NCBI GenBank assembly: GCA_964614375.1
Contig: CAZTLI010000084.1
Coordinates: 1 to 14,736, forward strand
Direction: 5' to 3'
DNA length: 14,736 nt
Origin: CAZTLI01 sp964614375
GTDB lineage: Bacteria > Chloroflexota > Anaerolineae > Aggregatilineales > Phototrophicaceae
Positions 6,236 through 14,619 of this stretch are shown here, piece by piece; within the stretch, counting starts at the first letter, position 1; every line of letters starts with the position of its first letter. Both the position numbers and the translations under genes were made by a program. The notes under the pieces were generated by a model that was not told where the DNA came from, ran no database searches, and worked only from the letters and a program-made list of their open reading frames with translations.

Positions 6236-8926
6236 ATGACCATAAATACACTTTTTGACCTCCTGGCCCGGTTACTCTTCATCGTATTAAGCATTTCCAC
6301 ACTTATTAGTTACATCAAATATCGTGATCCATTACGACGCGATGTCGCTTTACTGTTTGGGTCGTTGAGTCTGCCCTTTTTCATCAGCAGCGTGACCCAA
6401 CTAACCGGCATAACCCTCCCTATCCTGAGTCTGATCGGCGCCTGCATACTGATGGCCCAGCCCTATCTGCTAATTCGGTTGGTGGGTTACTTTAGAGTTG
6501 TCTCTCAATGGATACAACGCATCGGGATTGTGGGCACGCTCGTATCGTGGATCATTATCCTGCTGTATGCGTTAGCCCCTTCGTCCGCTTTTGCCGTCAT
6601 TTCCCTGGGTATAGTCGCCTATTTCGTTGGGATGAATGGCTATGCGGCGCTGCGGTTCATCAAACACGCCCAACCCCTGGTCGGCGTCGCGCTGTATCGA
6701 ATGCGTCTGGTTGCCATCGGTACGGGTATGTTGGCCTTATTGCTCTTCATTGCCGGGCTACAAATTCTGCTCCCCCAAACACAATTTGCAAGCAGCGTCA
6801 CCTCAATGTTCGCCCTCGTCGCCGCTGCCAGTTATTACTTAGCCGTGACACCGCCCAGATGGTTGCTAAACATCTGGCAGACGATTGAGCTTCGCCGCTT
6901 TCTGTCAGATGCGCTCGAAATCACAGACAGTCAAACATTGTTGGATGAACTGTGTCATGTGACGATCCGTGCTGTAGGGGCGCAATCGGCCTATATGGTC
7001 ATACAGGATGAAACCAATTCCCGCTTCCGCTGGTTAAATCCGTTCGGAGATACCCTCTCCCCTATCGACGCGGCCTATCTCGAGACGGGCGCATTTAGCG
7101 AGGTCTGGCAAACTCAACAAGCCCGCTATATCCATCGCCACCTGACCGGGCAGCAGATAGCGGAACAGGTCTTAAAACCGTTCTCTGCCGGCGCAGCGTT
7201 TATCATCCCCCTCATCAGGCAGCGTCAGATCGAAGGACTCCTGCTTGTCTTCCTGCAATATGGTTCGTTGTTCGTCGATGACGACTTAAACTTGCTGACC
7301 CTGCTCAGTAATCAAACCACCACCCAATTACACAATATCCGCCTCATGGAACAGACCCGGGCGCGCGCGGCACAACTTGCGGACACCGTAAAAACCCGGA
7401 CAAATGAGTTACAAGAAAGCGAAGACCGCTATCAACGGTTAGTCGAAATGTCGCCGGAAGCGATAGTGGTACAAGTTAACGGTATCCTGGTATTTGCAAA
7501 TCCGGCAGCCATCGAACTGCTTGCAGGCAGCAAACCGGAAGCCTTGCTTGGACGGTCTATTTATGACTTTGTGCATCCAGATTATCACGCTATCGCCCAG
7601 GCACGGGTCGATAAGCTCAATAACAGGCAGCGGGTTCCGCTCATAGAAGAAAAGTTAATCCGTCTGGATGGGAAGATCATTGATGTCGAAGTGATCGGGA
7701 TACCCACCATCTATAACGGGCAGTCCGCCGCCCAGGTTGTGATACGGGAAATCACCGAACGCAAACAGATGGAAATGACATTACGACAAAGCGAAGCAAA
7801 ATTCCGCGCATTATTGACTGCCGCGCCAACCGCGATTGTCATCATCAATCAGCATGGCGAGATCGGCATGATTAATCAGCGCACGCTCGAACTATTTGGC
7901 TACAGTGAAAACGAGCTAATTGGTCAGTCGATAGAGATGTTACTTCCAGACCATTTACGCGATATACATACGAACCATCGCGTCGGGTTCTTCGATATGC
8001 CCCGCACGCGGATGATGGGTCATGGACTTGACCTGCTGGGGCAAAAAAAGGATGGTGCGGCATTCCCGATTGAAGTGGGGTTGAGTTATGTGGAAACGGC
8101 GGATGGCCTCCTCGCAATGGGGTTCATAACCGACATCACCGAACGCAAACAGGCCGAGCGTGAAATTCTTGAATTAAATACAGAGTTGGAAGAACGGATT
8201 GCCCAACGCACCGCCCACCTTGCCGCGGTCAACAAAGAATTAGAAGCCTTTAGCTATTCGGTATCACACGACCTGCGCTCACCCCTGCGCGCGATTGACG
8301 GTTTTTCGCTGGCATTGTTAGAGGATTACAGCGATGTCATTGATGGGATGGGGCGAAATTATCTGAGTCGCGTCCGCGCTGCCACCCAGCGCATGGGACA
8401 GTTGATTGATGACTTGCTGCAATTGTCAAAAATCACGCGCGCCGACCTTGAATTTGAGCAGGTTAATCTCAGCGAAATTATCAATGAGATTATTGCCGAA
8501 CTCCGTGAAACAGAACCCACCCGCCAGGTCGAAACCGCCATTCATCCGCATGTGACGGTCACGGCAGATGAGCACCTGCTGCGGGTCATGATGCAAAATC
8601 TAATCAGCAATGCCTGGAAATTTACTCAAAAACAAGCGGTTTCAAAAATCGAATTTCATGTCACAGATGATGAAGACAGCACAGTTTATTTTTTACGGGA
8701 TAACGGCGCCGGTTTTGATATGGCCTATGCCGACAGGCTCTTTGGCGCATTTCAGCGTTTGCACTCCCATAACGAATTCGAAGGGACGGGCATCGGGTTA
8801 GCCACCGTGAAACGCATCATTCACCGGCATGGCGGTGACATTTGGGCAGAAAGTGCGGTGGATAATGGCGCAACATTTTATTTCACATTGGCGCAAATAA
8901 ATATCGAAAGTGAACCGCATGGCTGA
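6236..8926 (+). CDS. Membrane sensor histidine kinase: 7 helices, GAF, PAS, PAS, HisKA, HATPase
   Basis: An 896-residue sensor kinase. Residues 1-210 hold seven hydrophobic helices (about 7-26, 36-55, 61-83, 95-114, 118-138, 156-178, 185-204), a 7TM sensor of a type I cannot name. A GAF-like domain (about 225-385) and coiled coil lead to PAS1 (about 396-510) and PAS2 (about 519-640), both ending in ITERKQ. The dimerisation helix carries the phospho-acceptor H678 in SVSHDLRSPLRAIDGF, the form seen in phytochrome-like kinases. The ATPase domain has the N box (NLISN, to N792), G1 DNGAGFD (822-828) and G2 GTGIGL (850-855), so all catalytic elements are intact. ATG 6236 is preferred over TTG 6209, which lacks a well-spaced ribosome-binding site. 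It overlaps the response regulator gene by 8 bp, which makes that protein its likely partner. The stimulus is unknown. Confidence 0.93.
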   Translation: MTINTLFDLLARLLFIVLSISTLISYIKYRDPLRRDVALLFGSLSLPFFISSVTQLTGITLPILSLIGACILMAQPYLLIRLVGYFRVVSQWIQRIGIVGTLVSWIIILLYALAPSSAFAVISLGIVAYFVGMNGYAALRFIKHAQPLVGVALYRMRLVAIGTGMLALLLFIAGLQILLPQTQFASSVTSMFALVAAASYYLAVTPPRWLLNIWQTIELRRFLSDALEITDSQTLLDELCHVTIRAVGAQSAYMVIQDETNSRFRWLNPFGDTLSPIDAAYLETGAFSEVWQTQQARYIHRHLTGQQIAEQVLKPFSAGAAFIIPLIRQRQIEGLLLVFLQYGSLFVDDDLNLLTLLSNQTTTQLHNIRLMEQTRARAAQLADTVKTRTNELQESEDRYQRLVEMSPEAIVVQVNGILVFANPAAIELLAGSKPEALLGRSIYDFVHPDYHAIAQARVDKLNNRQRVPLIEEKLIRLDGKIIDVEVIGIPTIYNGQSAAQVVIREITERKQMEMTLRQSEAKFRALLTAAPTAIVIINQHGEIGMINQRTLELFGYSENELIGQSIEMLLPDHLRDIHTNHRVGFFDMPRTRMMGHGLDLLGQKKDGAAFPIEVGLSYVETADGLLAMGFITDITERKQAEREILELNTELEERIAQRTAHLAAVNKELEAFSYSVSHDLRSPLRAIDGFSLALLEDYSDVIDGMGRNYLSRVRAATQRMGQLIDDLLQLSKITRADLEFEQVNLSEIINEIIAELRETEPTRQVETAIHPHVTVTADEHLLRVMMQNLISNAWKFTQKQAVSKIEFHVTDDEDSTVYFLRDNGAGFDMAYADRLFGAFQRLHSHNEFEGTGIGLATVKRIIHRHGGDIWAESAVDNGATFYFTLAQINIESEPHG

Positions 8927-9353
8927 AGGCAGTTATATTTTACTGGTCGAAGATAATGATGATGATGTCCAGCTCACATTACGCGCCTTCAATAAAAGTC
9001 GATTAAGAAATGAGATTGTCGTCGTCCGGGATGGCGCCGAAGCCCTTGACTTCTTGTTTGGAACGGGTGCGTATGCCGGGCGCGATATCAGTGACCAGCC
9101 ACAGGTCACATTGCTTGATCTCAAATTGCCCAAAGTCGATGGTCTGGAAGTGTTACAGCGCATCCGCAGCGACACGCGCACCGAGCTGCTGCCAGTCGTG
9201 ATACTCACCTCATCACGAGAACAAGAAGACCTGATGCGAAGCTATCGACTAGGCGCAAACAGTTACATCCGTAAACCGGTGGACTTTAACCAGTTTATCG
9301 AAGCGGTGCAGCAGCTCGGCCTGTACTGGTTGGTATTGAACGAAATCCCATAG
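8919..9353 (+). CDS. Rcp1-like single-domain response regulator
   Basis: A 144-residue CheY-like receiver with no effector domain. It has the acidic pair in VEDND (E11, D12), the phospho-acceptor D67 in LLDLKLPKVDG, the switch residue T97 in ILTSS and the conserved lysine K119 in IRKPVDF. The long beta2-alpha2 region with DGAEALDFLFGTGAYAGRD is characteristic of Rcp1-type regulators that serve phytochrome-like kinases. ATG 8919 overlaps the end of the upstream kinase by 8 bp; a GTG at 8910 would add three residues. Translational coupling and the matching kinase type make it the probable phosphate acceptor from the upstream kinase. Its output must be through protein contact, possibly as a shuttle to the next kinase. 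Confidence 0.93.
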   Translation: MAEGSYILLVEDNDDDVQLTLRAFNKSRLRNEIVVVRDGAEALDFLFGTGAYAGRDISDQPQVTLLDLKLPKVDGLEVLQRIRSDTRTELLPVVILTSSREQEDLMRSYRLGANSYIRKPVDFNQFIEAVQQLGLYWLVLNEIP

Positions 9354-9365
9354 GAGCAGCGTATT

Positions 9366-11414
9366 ATGGGTACTATTGTTGGCATTCGCAAAGCCCTGCG
9401 CGTGCTCATCGTCGAAGATTCCGAGGACGACGCCCTCCTGATCCTGCGTGAGTTACGGCGTGGGGGTTATGATGTCACGTCGCTCCGTGTCCAAACCCGC
9501 GAAGACATGCTGCGCGCACTAAAAACCGAATTGTGGGATGTGGTTATATCTGACTTTTCGATGCCACAATTTAGCGCACCGGCTGCTCTGGCTGTATTAC
9601 AGGAACTCGAACTCGATATTCCCTTCATTATTGTTTCGGGCACTGTCGGCGAAGAAGCGGCAGTCACCGCCATGAAAGCGGGCGCGCACGATTTCTTCTC
9701 GAAGAATAAGATTGTCCGTTTAGTGCCCGCCCTGGAACGCGAATTGCGTGAAGCCCAGGATCGCCAGAATCGCCGTCAGATTGAACAGGAATTAGCCTCC
9801 CTGTATCGCGCAAGTCAAATCCTGTTTCAGTTTGATAATCTGCTTGAACTGGGAAAACAAATCGCAGAATCTGTCGTGCGTGAATTTAATTTTGATGATT
9901 GTGGAGTCATGCTGGTGGATGTCGCCAGGAATAGTATCTTACGATTGGCACGCGCCGGCGAGTACGATACCTATCCTGAAATAGATTTGCACGTTGATGG
10001 GCCTGGATTAGTCCCCTATGCTGTTCGACAGGGCGATGTGGTCTATGCCCAGGATGTGACCCAACATCACGCCTATGTCGCAAGCAGCAGCGCCACAAAG
10101 TCCGAATTAGTCATTCCATTAGCAACACCGAAAGGGATTATCGGTGTGCTGGATTTACAAAGCGCCACCCCGCGCGCCTTCAGCGAACGCGATCTCCGTC
10201 TGCTGACGGCGTATGCAAAACAGGCCGCCGCCGCGCTAGAAATTGTTAAATTATACGAAGAATTAAACACCCATGCTGCCGAATTAGAATGGCGGGTTGC
10301 GCGCCGCACTGCTGAACTTCGCGGGGCTAAAGACCAGGTTGAGGCGATATTAAACAATGCTGGCGATACGATTATCTTATTGGACATCAATGATCGCATC
10401 ACGCAAATGAACCCGGCTTTTGAAACGAGTTTTGGGTATGCAACCGCCGAGTTCGAACTCGAATTTTTTGCCACAGACCGATTGTTTATGCAGCCGGATC
10501 GCGTGGCTGGTATTATTGACTCCGTGCGGACGGAGAAGACCTCAATACGCGCAGAGCTAAAATGCAAACACGCTGATGGCACCCTTTTTGCTGTGGATGC
10601 GATCTTTTCCCCGATTGCCTCGCCCGACCCGCAGGACTTGCAAATCGTATGCAGTCTGCGCGACATTTCTGCACAGAAGGAATTAGAAGAGGGGTTGCGG
10701 CACGCTTTAGACCGCGAAAAAGAGTTAAGCGAATTAAAATCACGTTTTACCTCGATGGTATCGCATGAATTCCGAACCCCATTAGCGGTAATTCTCACGT
10801 CTATTAGTTTGCTGCATAACTATAGTGACCGTATGGACGCGGAAAAACGAGAGCAGAAATTCCAAACGATTAAGGGGCAGGTTCAATACCTGACCCACCT
10901 GCTGGACGATGTTTTGTCGCTATCGCGTGCCGATACAGTGGGTCTGGTCATGCAGACTGTTGATCTGAATCTGATCGCATTTTGTCAGGACATAATTGAG
11001 CAGGTTCAGACTGCGATTAATCCCGATGCGGTTATCGAGTTCGTTTATTCAGAGGCCTGTCACAGCGTGCAGGCGGATGATAAACTGTTACGCCACATCC
11101 TCCATAATTTGTTATCCAATGCTATCAAATATTCGCCCAACGGTGACGAGATCGTCCTGACTGCCGAATGTCATCACGATGAATTAACCATTTTAGTGAA
11201 AGATTCCGGCATTGGGATTCCAAAACACAATCAGAAGAACTTATTCACCTCTTTTCATCGTGCAGATAATGTGGGTGGCATTTCTGGAACGGGTTTAGGG
11301 CTGGCAATTGCCAAACGCGCCGTTGATGCTTGCAATGGGACGATTAGCGTTGAGAGTAACGAAGGCATTGGAACAACGTTCACCGTAAGCATACCTGTTC
11401 ATCCGGGAACGTGA
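9366..11414 (+). CDS. REC-GAF-PAS histidine kinase (N-terminal receiver)
   Basis: A 682-residue soluble kinase. The N-terminal receiver (about 11-125) has E17/D18, the phospho-acceptor D63 in VVISDFSMPQF, S91 and K113, so it should accept phosphate. A connecting coiled coil, a GAF domain (about 155-292), a second coiled coil and a PAS domain (about 322-440) follow. The kinase core has H467 in MVSHEFRTPLAVI, the N box ending at N585, G1 DSGIGIP (613-619) and G2 GTGLGL (641-646). No membrane segment is seen. AGGAG (9352-9356), overlapping the stop of the preceding regulator gene, lies 9 nt before the ATG, so the three genes form one operon. A receiver at the N-terminus implies that an upstream kinase modulates this kinase's activity. 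The final response regulator is not encoded here. Confidence 0.93.
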   Translation: MGTIVGIRKALRVLIVEDSEDDALLILRELRRGGYDVTSLRVQTREDMLRALKTELWDVVISDFSMPQFSAPAALAVLQELELDIPFIIVSGTVGEEAAVTAMKAGAHDFFSKNKIVRLVPALERELREAQDRQNRRQIEQELASLYRASQILFQFDNLLELGKQIAESVVREFNFDDCGVMLVDVARNSILRLARAGEYDTYPEIDLHVDGPGLVPYAVRQGDVVYAQDVTQHHAYVASSSATKSELVIPLATPKGIIGVLDLQSATPRAFSERDLRLLTAYAKQAAAALEIVKLYEELNTHAAELEWRVARRTAELRGAKDQVEAILNNAGDTIILLDINDRITQMNPAFETSFGYATAEFELEFFATDRLFMQPDRVAGIIDSVRTEKTSIRAELKCKHADGTLFAVDAIFSPIASPDPQDLQIVCSLRDISAQKELEEGLRHALDREKELSELKSRFTSMVSHEFRTPLAVILTSISLLHNYSDRMDAEKREQKFQTIKGQVQYLTHLLDDVLSLSRADTVGLVMQTVDLNLIAFCQDIIEQVQTAINPDAVIEFVYSEACHSVQADDKLLRHILHNLLSNAIKYSPNGDEIVLTAECHHDELTILVKDSGIGIPKHNQKNLFTSFHRADNVGGISGTGLGLAIAKRAVDACNGTISVESNEGIGTTFTVSIPVHPGT

Positions 11415-11447
11415 TCGTTGTCCGGCGTATGAAGGGGACTGAGGGGG

Positions 11448-11476
11448 TTAACAGGCCGGTCAGTCTAATATAATAG
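11448..11476 (+). promoter_or_regulatory. Candidate promoter for the eutB-like gene
   Basis: TTAACA (11448-11453) is followed by a perfect TATAAT (11469-11474) at 15 bp, or by the overlapping TAATAG (11471-11476) at the preferred 17 bp. An extended -10 alternative, TGATACAAT (11485-11493), lies just downstream without a clear -35. Any of these would start a transcript roughly 65-90 nt before the dehydratase gene, separating it from the signalling operon. No terminator hairpin is visible in the 152-nt gap. Confidence 0.45.
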
Positions 11477-11566
11477 GCGAAACCTGATACAATCGTGCGT
11501 GATGCAAATCCCATATTTTGAAAGACCACTCTCAATTTCACCGCGATGAGAGGACAAGCTCCACCC

Positions 11567-12544
11567 ATGCGCTTTACGACACATCCGCTGCCCTACATCC
11601 TGCAAGCCAGACGAACGATACAATCTCTCGCGCTGCCTACCCCGCTTATCCAATCCGAAGGCCTGACCGAACGCACGGGCACGCCCTGTTATCTCAAGCT
11701 GGAAATCCAGCAGCCCACGCACTCATTCAAAATACGCGGCGCAGCGAATAAGATACGCAGTCTATCGCCGGAAGAACGGGCGCGCGGCATCATCGCAGTA
11801 TCGACAGGTAATCACGGGCGGGCGGTGGCCTATATCGCTAAAAAGCTCGGCATCCCGGCGACGGTGTGCCTGTCCGAACGGGTGCCCGCCAACAAAGTCA
11901 ACAGTCTGCGGCAGTTGGGCGTGACGCTCGTCATTCATGGGCAAAGTCAGGATGAGGCAGAGCGACAGGCGCTGCGTTTAATTGAAGAACACGGCTACAC
12001 GCTCATACACCCGTTCGATGACGCCGACATCATCGCGGGGCAGGGCACGCTGGGGCTGGAAATCGTGGAATCGCTGCCTGATGTGGATACAGTGCTGGTG
12101 CCCCTCTCTGGCGGGGGGCTGATTTCGGGCGTTGCACTGGCGTTGAAGGCGGTCAATCCCCACATTCGCGTGGTCGGCGTCTCTATGGCGGGCGCGTGTG
12201 TGATGTATCACAGCCTACAACACGGCGCGCCTATCGAAATGCCAGAAGCCGATACCCTCGCCGATAGTCTATTGGGCGGCATCGGGCTAGATAACCGGCA
12301 TACGTTCGCCATCGTGCGCGATTATGTCGATGCGGTGCTGCTGGTGTCTGAGGATGAGATTGCACAGGCGATGGCGTTCGCCCTGCACGAACATCACGCC
12401 GTCGTTGAAGGCGCGGGCGCGGTGGGCATTGCGGCGCTGTTGAACGGGCATATCAAGCCAACGGGCGCGGTGGCCTGCGTCATCAGCGGCGGCAATGTCG
12501 ATATACCCACCCTGCTGACCATCGCCCAGGGATATAAACGCTGA
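11567..12544 (+). CDS. eutB: EutB-like PLP-dependent threonine/hydroxyaspartate dehydratase
   Basis: A 325-residue fold-type II PLP enzyme. The lysine that forms the Schiff base is K55 in HSFKIRGA. STGNHG (79-84) binds the substrate carboxylate, SGGGLISG (181-188) is the phosphate-binding glycine loop, and SGGN (307-310) lies at the cofactor ring. There is no C-terminal regulatory ACT domain, as in catabolic or dehydratase-only forms. ERVPANKV, HPFDDADIIAGQGT and LADSLLGGIGLDNRHTFA are the segments that I associate with EutB of hydroxyectoine use rather than with IlvA. ATG 11567 has GAGAGGA 12 nt upstream; ATG 11546 would add seven residues but has no purine-rich site. EutC-like and EhuA-like neighbours support the call. 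Related enzymes dehydrate beta-hydroxyaspartate (BhcB), so that substrate, free or as a pathway intermediate, is a real alternative. Confidence 0.82.
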   Translation: MRFTTHPLPYILQARRTIQSLALPTPLIQSEGLTERTGTPCYLKLEIQQPTHSFKIRGAANKIRSLSPEERARGIIAVSTGNHGRAVAYIAKKLGIPATVCLSERVPANKVNSLRQLGVTLVIHGQSQDEAERQALRLIEEHGYTLIHPFDDADIIAGQGTLGLEIVESLPDVDTVLVPLSGGGLISGVALALKAVNPHIRVVGVSMAGACVMYHSLQHGAPIEMPEADTLADSLLGGIGLDNRHTFAIVRDYVDAVLLVSEDEIAQAMAFALHEHHAVVEGAGAVGIAALLNGHIKPTGAVACVISGGNVDIPTLLTIAQGYKR

Positions 12545-12832
12545 AAAATACAATTTGAACCGCAGCGTCAAAGCAGTAATGCGTGATGAGCCAGAAGGAT
12601 TGCGCGAAACATGCCGTGATAGCGCCGGGTAAATCGCTTGTGTCAGATGATGTCTGGACTTTTACACATGAAATAGTCAGGACTTAACCTGCTGCTTTGC
12701 GGCCTGCGCTTTGGGGTTCAGCTTTTACACTTAGCCAGCGGCTATGCTCATTGCGCTGGATGATTACGTAACATCGTTACTCGATAGTTTAAGGCTTTTC
12801 TGGCGATTATTTGATATACACAGGAGGCGCGT
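12545..12832 (+). other. 288-bp spacer between eutB-like and eutC-like genes
   Basis: No gene fits here. It holds a near-identical pair GTCTGGACTT (12652-12661) and GTCAGGACTT (12676-12685) 24 bp apart, and CTTTTACAC twice (12659-12667 and 12722-12730) 63 bp apart. There are also two dyads: CCAGCG/CGCTGG (12735-12740, 12754-12759) and GTAAC-ATC-GTTAC (12768-12780). I see no convincing promoter. The spacing is unusual for a gene pair normally found adjacent, and the repeats could be sites for a regulator encoded outside the window. Confidence 0.4.
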
Positions 12833-13822
12833 GTGCAGGTTACGATACTGACAGAAAAAGACTTGCGACAGCATATTTCAATTAATCAGGCCATCATCGA
12901 CGCGATTGCCGATGGCTTCGTGAAATTGGCGCAGGGCGCGGTCACGATGCCGCCCATCATGCGTCTGGATATTTCTGAGCGCAATGGCGAAGTCGATGTC
13001 AAGACCGCCTACATTCGCGGGTTGGACAGCTTCGCGATTAAGATGTCGCCCGGATTTTTCGACAACTATAAACTTGGATTGCCCAGTCTGAGCGGGATGA
13101 TGGTGCTGTTGAGCGCCGAAACGGGGTTTTTGAAGGCCGTGCATCTGGATAATGGGTATCTGACCGACGTGCGGACAGGGGCAGCAGGGGCAGTTGCCGC
13201 GAAGTATCTTGCGCCACAATCTATCGAGACAGCGGGTGTAATTGGCGCGGGCGGGCAGGCGCGCTATCAAATGCTGGCGCTCAAGCAAGTTCGCAGTTTC
13301 AAGCGGCTGTTAGTCTATAATCGCACGGCGGAACGGGCCGAACAGTATGTAAAGGAGATGACGGCGCAGCTTGGCATTGCGGTCGTGCAGGCAGCCAGCG
13401 CCGAAGAAGTCGTGCGACAGAGTGAGATCGTCGTGACAACGACCGCCGCCACCGATGGTTATCTACAGGCCGATTGGCTGCATCCGGGTTTGCACATCAC
13501 CGCGATGGGGTCGGATGGCGAACACAAGCAGGAACTCGCCGCCGCCGTATTCAGCAGAGCCAATGTCATCGCCTGTGACAGCAAAGCCCAGGTTTTCCGA
13601 CTAGGTGAGCTGCATCACGCCAGGGACGCGGGCACAGTGACGGACGACAACCGCGTGATTGAACTGGGCGACATCATCACAGGCGCGAAGCAAGGCCGCA
13701 CCAGCGACGAACAAATCACCGTCTGCGACCTGACCGGGACGGGGATGCAAGATACTGTCATCGCGCGCATGGCCTATGAATTGGCTGTCGCCGCCGGGTC
13801 GGGCACCGTCATCGAGAATTAA
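12833..13822 (+). CDS. eutC: EutC-like ornithine cyclodeaminase-family protein
   Basis: A 329-residue member of the ornithine cyclodeaminase/mu-crystallin/alanine dehydrogenase family. The N-terminal substrate domain has the expected active-site lysine K70 in DSFAIKMSPGFFDN and the NGYLTDVRTGAAGA segment (107-120). The Rossmann domain has the NAD(P) loop VIGAGGQAR (136-144). EVDVKTAY, PGFFDN, KLGLPS, TAMGSDGEHK and CDLTGTGMQD are patterns I associate with EutC of ectoine/hydroxyectoine catabolism. The start is GTG 12833 with AGGAGG (12822-12827) five nt upstream. Related enzymes reduce iminosuccinate to aspartate (BhcD), which would directly follow a beta-hydroxyaspartate dehydratase, so the two genes may form a two-step route to aspartate. 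The stop overlaps the stop of the convergent ATPase gene by 4 bp. Confidence 0.83.
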   Translation: MQVTILTEKDLRQHISINQAIIDAIADGFVKLAQGAVTMPPIMRLDISERNGEVDVKTAYIRGLDSFAIKMSPGFFDNYKLGLPSLSGMMVLLSAETGFLKAVHLDNGYLTDVRTGAAGAVAAKYLAPQSIETAGVIGAGGQARYQMLALKQVRSFKRLLVYNRTAERAEQYVKEMTAQLGIAVVQAASAEEVVRQSEIVVTTTAATDGYLQADWLHPGLHITAMGSDGEHKQELAAAVFSRANVIACDSKAQVFRLGELHHARDAGTVTDDNRVIELGDIITGAKQGRTSDEQITVCDLTGTGMQDTVIARMAYELAVAAGSGTVIEN

Positions 13823-14619
13823 TGCTGCAAAATCGCGTCGAAGAAGGTTTTGGTGCGTTCGTGCTGCGGATTATCGAAGACATCATCGGGCTTGCCCTGT
13901 TCGACAATCTTGCCTTTATCGAAGAAAATGAGGCGGTCTGCACAGCTACGGGCGAAGCCCATTTCATGCGTGACGACCAGCATCGCCATTTCAAATTCAG
14001 CCGCAAGCTGACGCATGACATTCAACACTTCGCCAACCAGTTCCGGGTCAAGCGCGGACGTGACCTCATCGAACAGCATCACACTGGGCCGCATGGCAAG
14101 GGCGCGGGCAATCGCCACCCGCTGCTTTTGCCCGCCCGATAGCTGATCCGGATAACTGTCCAGCTTATCGCCCAGACCGACCATATTCAGCAGATTCTTA
14201 GCATTTTCTTCGGCCTCTTCGCGGGCCTGACCGAGCACATGAATCGGCGCTTCCGTCACATTTCGCAGCACGCGCATGTGTGGGAACAGGTTAAAATGCT
14301 GAAAAACCATGCCGATATTGCCACGCACTTTACGCAGATGCTTTTCATTCGCCGGGAATACCTTGCCATCGCGTTCCATGTGCCAGAGTGGATCGCCATT
14401 GACATAGATGTAACCGGAGTCAGGTTTTTCGAGCGTCATCAACACACGCAGGATCGTCGTCTTGCCTGACCCGCTGGGGCCAATGATGACGATGTTTTCG
14501 TTCTGCCCCACTTCCAGATTCAGGCCGTCCAGCACGACGAGATCGCCAAAGGATTTAGTGACCTCTTTAAAAATCACGGCGGGTTTGTTTTTTTCTTTTC
14601 CATCAGGTTGTGTTTCCAT
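13819..14619 (-). CDS. ehuA: EhuA-like polar amino acid/ectoine ABC transporter ATPase
   Basis: A 266-residue ABC nucleotide-binding subunit that would power an importer of the polar amino acid (PAAT) type. It has Walker A GPSGSGKT (47-54), Q-loop Q107 in MVFQHFNLFPHM, signature LSGGQ (160-164), Walker B MLFDE (181-185) and H-loop H218 in VVTHEMGFA. The segment between Walker A and the Q-loop (about 73-99, with GDPLWHMERDGKVFPANE) is longer than in GlnQ. It matches the pattern I recall for EhuA of ectoine/hydroxyectoine transporters. ATG 14619 has GGAGG (14630-14626) six nt upstream; upstream in-frame starts would lie inside the permease gene. It overlaps the permease gene by 17 bp and faces the eutC-like gene. 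A glutamine/histidine-type transporter is the alternative if the neighbours are ignored. Confidence 0.88.
   Translation of the reverse strand: METQPDGKEKNKPAVIFKEVTKSFGDLVVLDGLNLEVGQNENIVIIGPSGSGKTTILRVLMTLEKPDSGYIYVNGDPLWHMERDGKVFPANEKHLRKVRGNIGMVFQHFNLFPHMRVLRNVTEAPIHVLGQAREEAEENAKNLLNMVGLGDKLDSYPDQLSGGQKQRVAIARALAMRPSVMLFDEVTSALDPELVGEVLNVMRQLAAEFEMAMLVVTHEMGFARSCADRLIFFDKGKIVEQGKPDDVFDNPQHERTKTFFDAILQH

Noticed and set aside
10073..10798. 241-codon open frame antisense to the second kinase
   Set aside because: It is serine-rich and low in complexity, as expected opposite a coding gene, and matches no recognisable family.
12690..12765. Possible remnant of a coding gene in the eutB-eutC spacer
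   Set aside because: A short open stretch exists on the + strand, but it has no recognisable motif and no start with a ribosome-binding site.
13822..14142. Open frame on the + strand beyond the eutC-like gene
   Set aside because: It is antisense to the ABC ATPase, whose Walker A, signature and Walker B motifs are all intact on the other strand.
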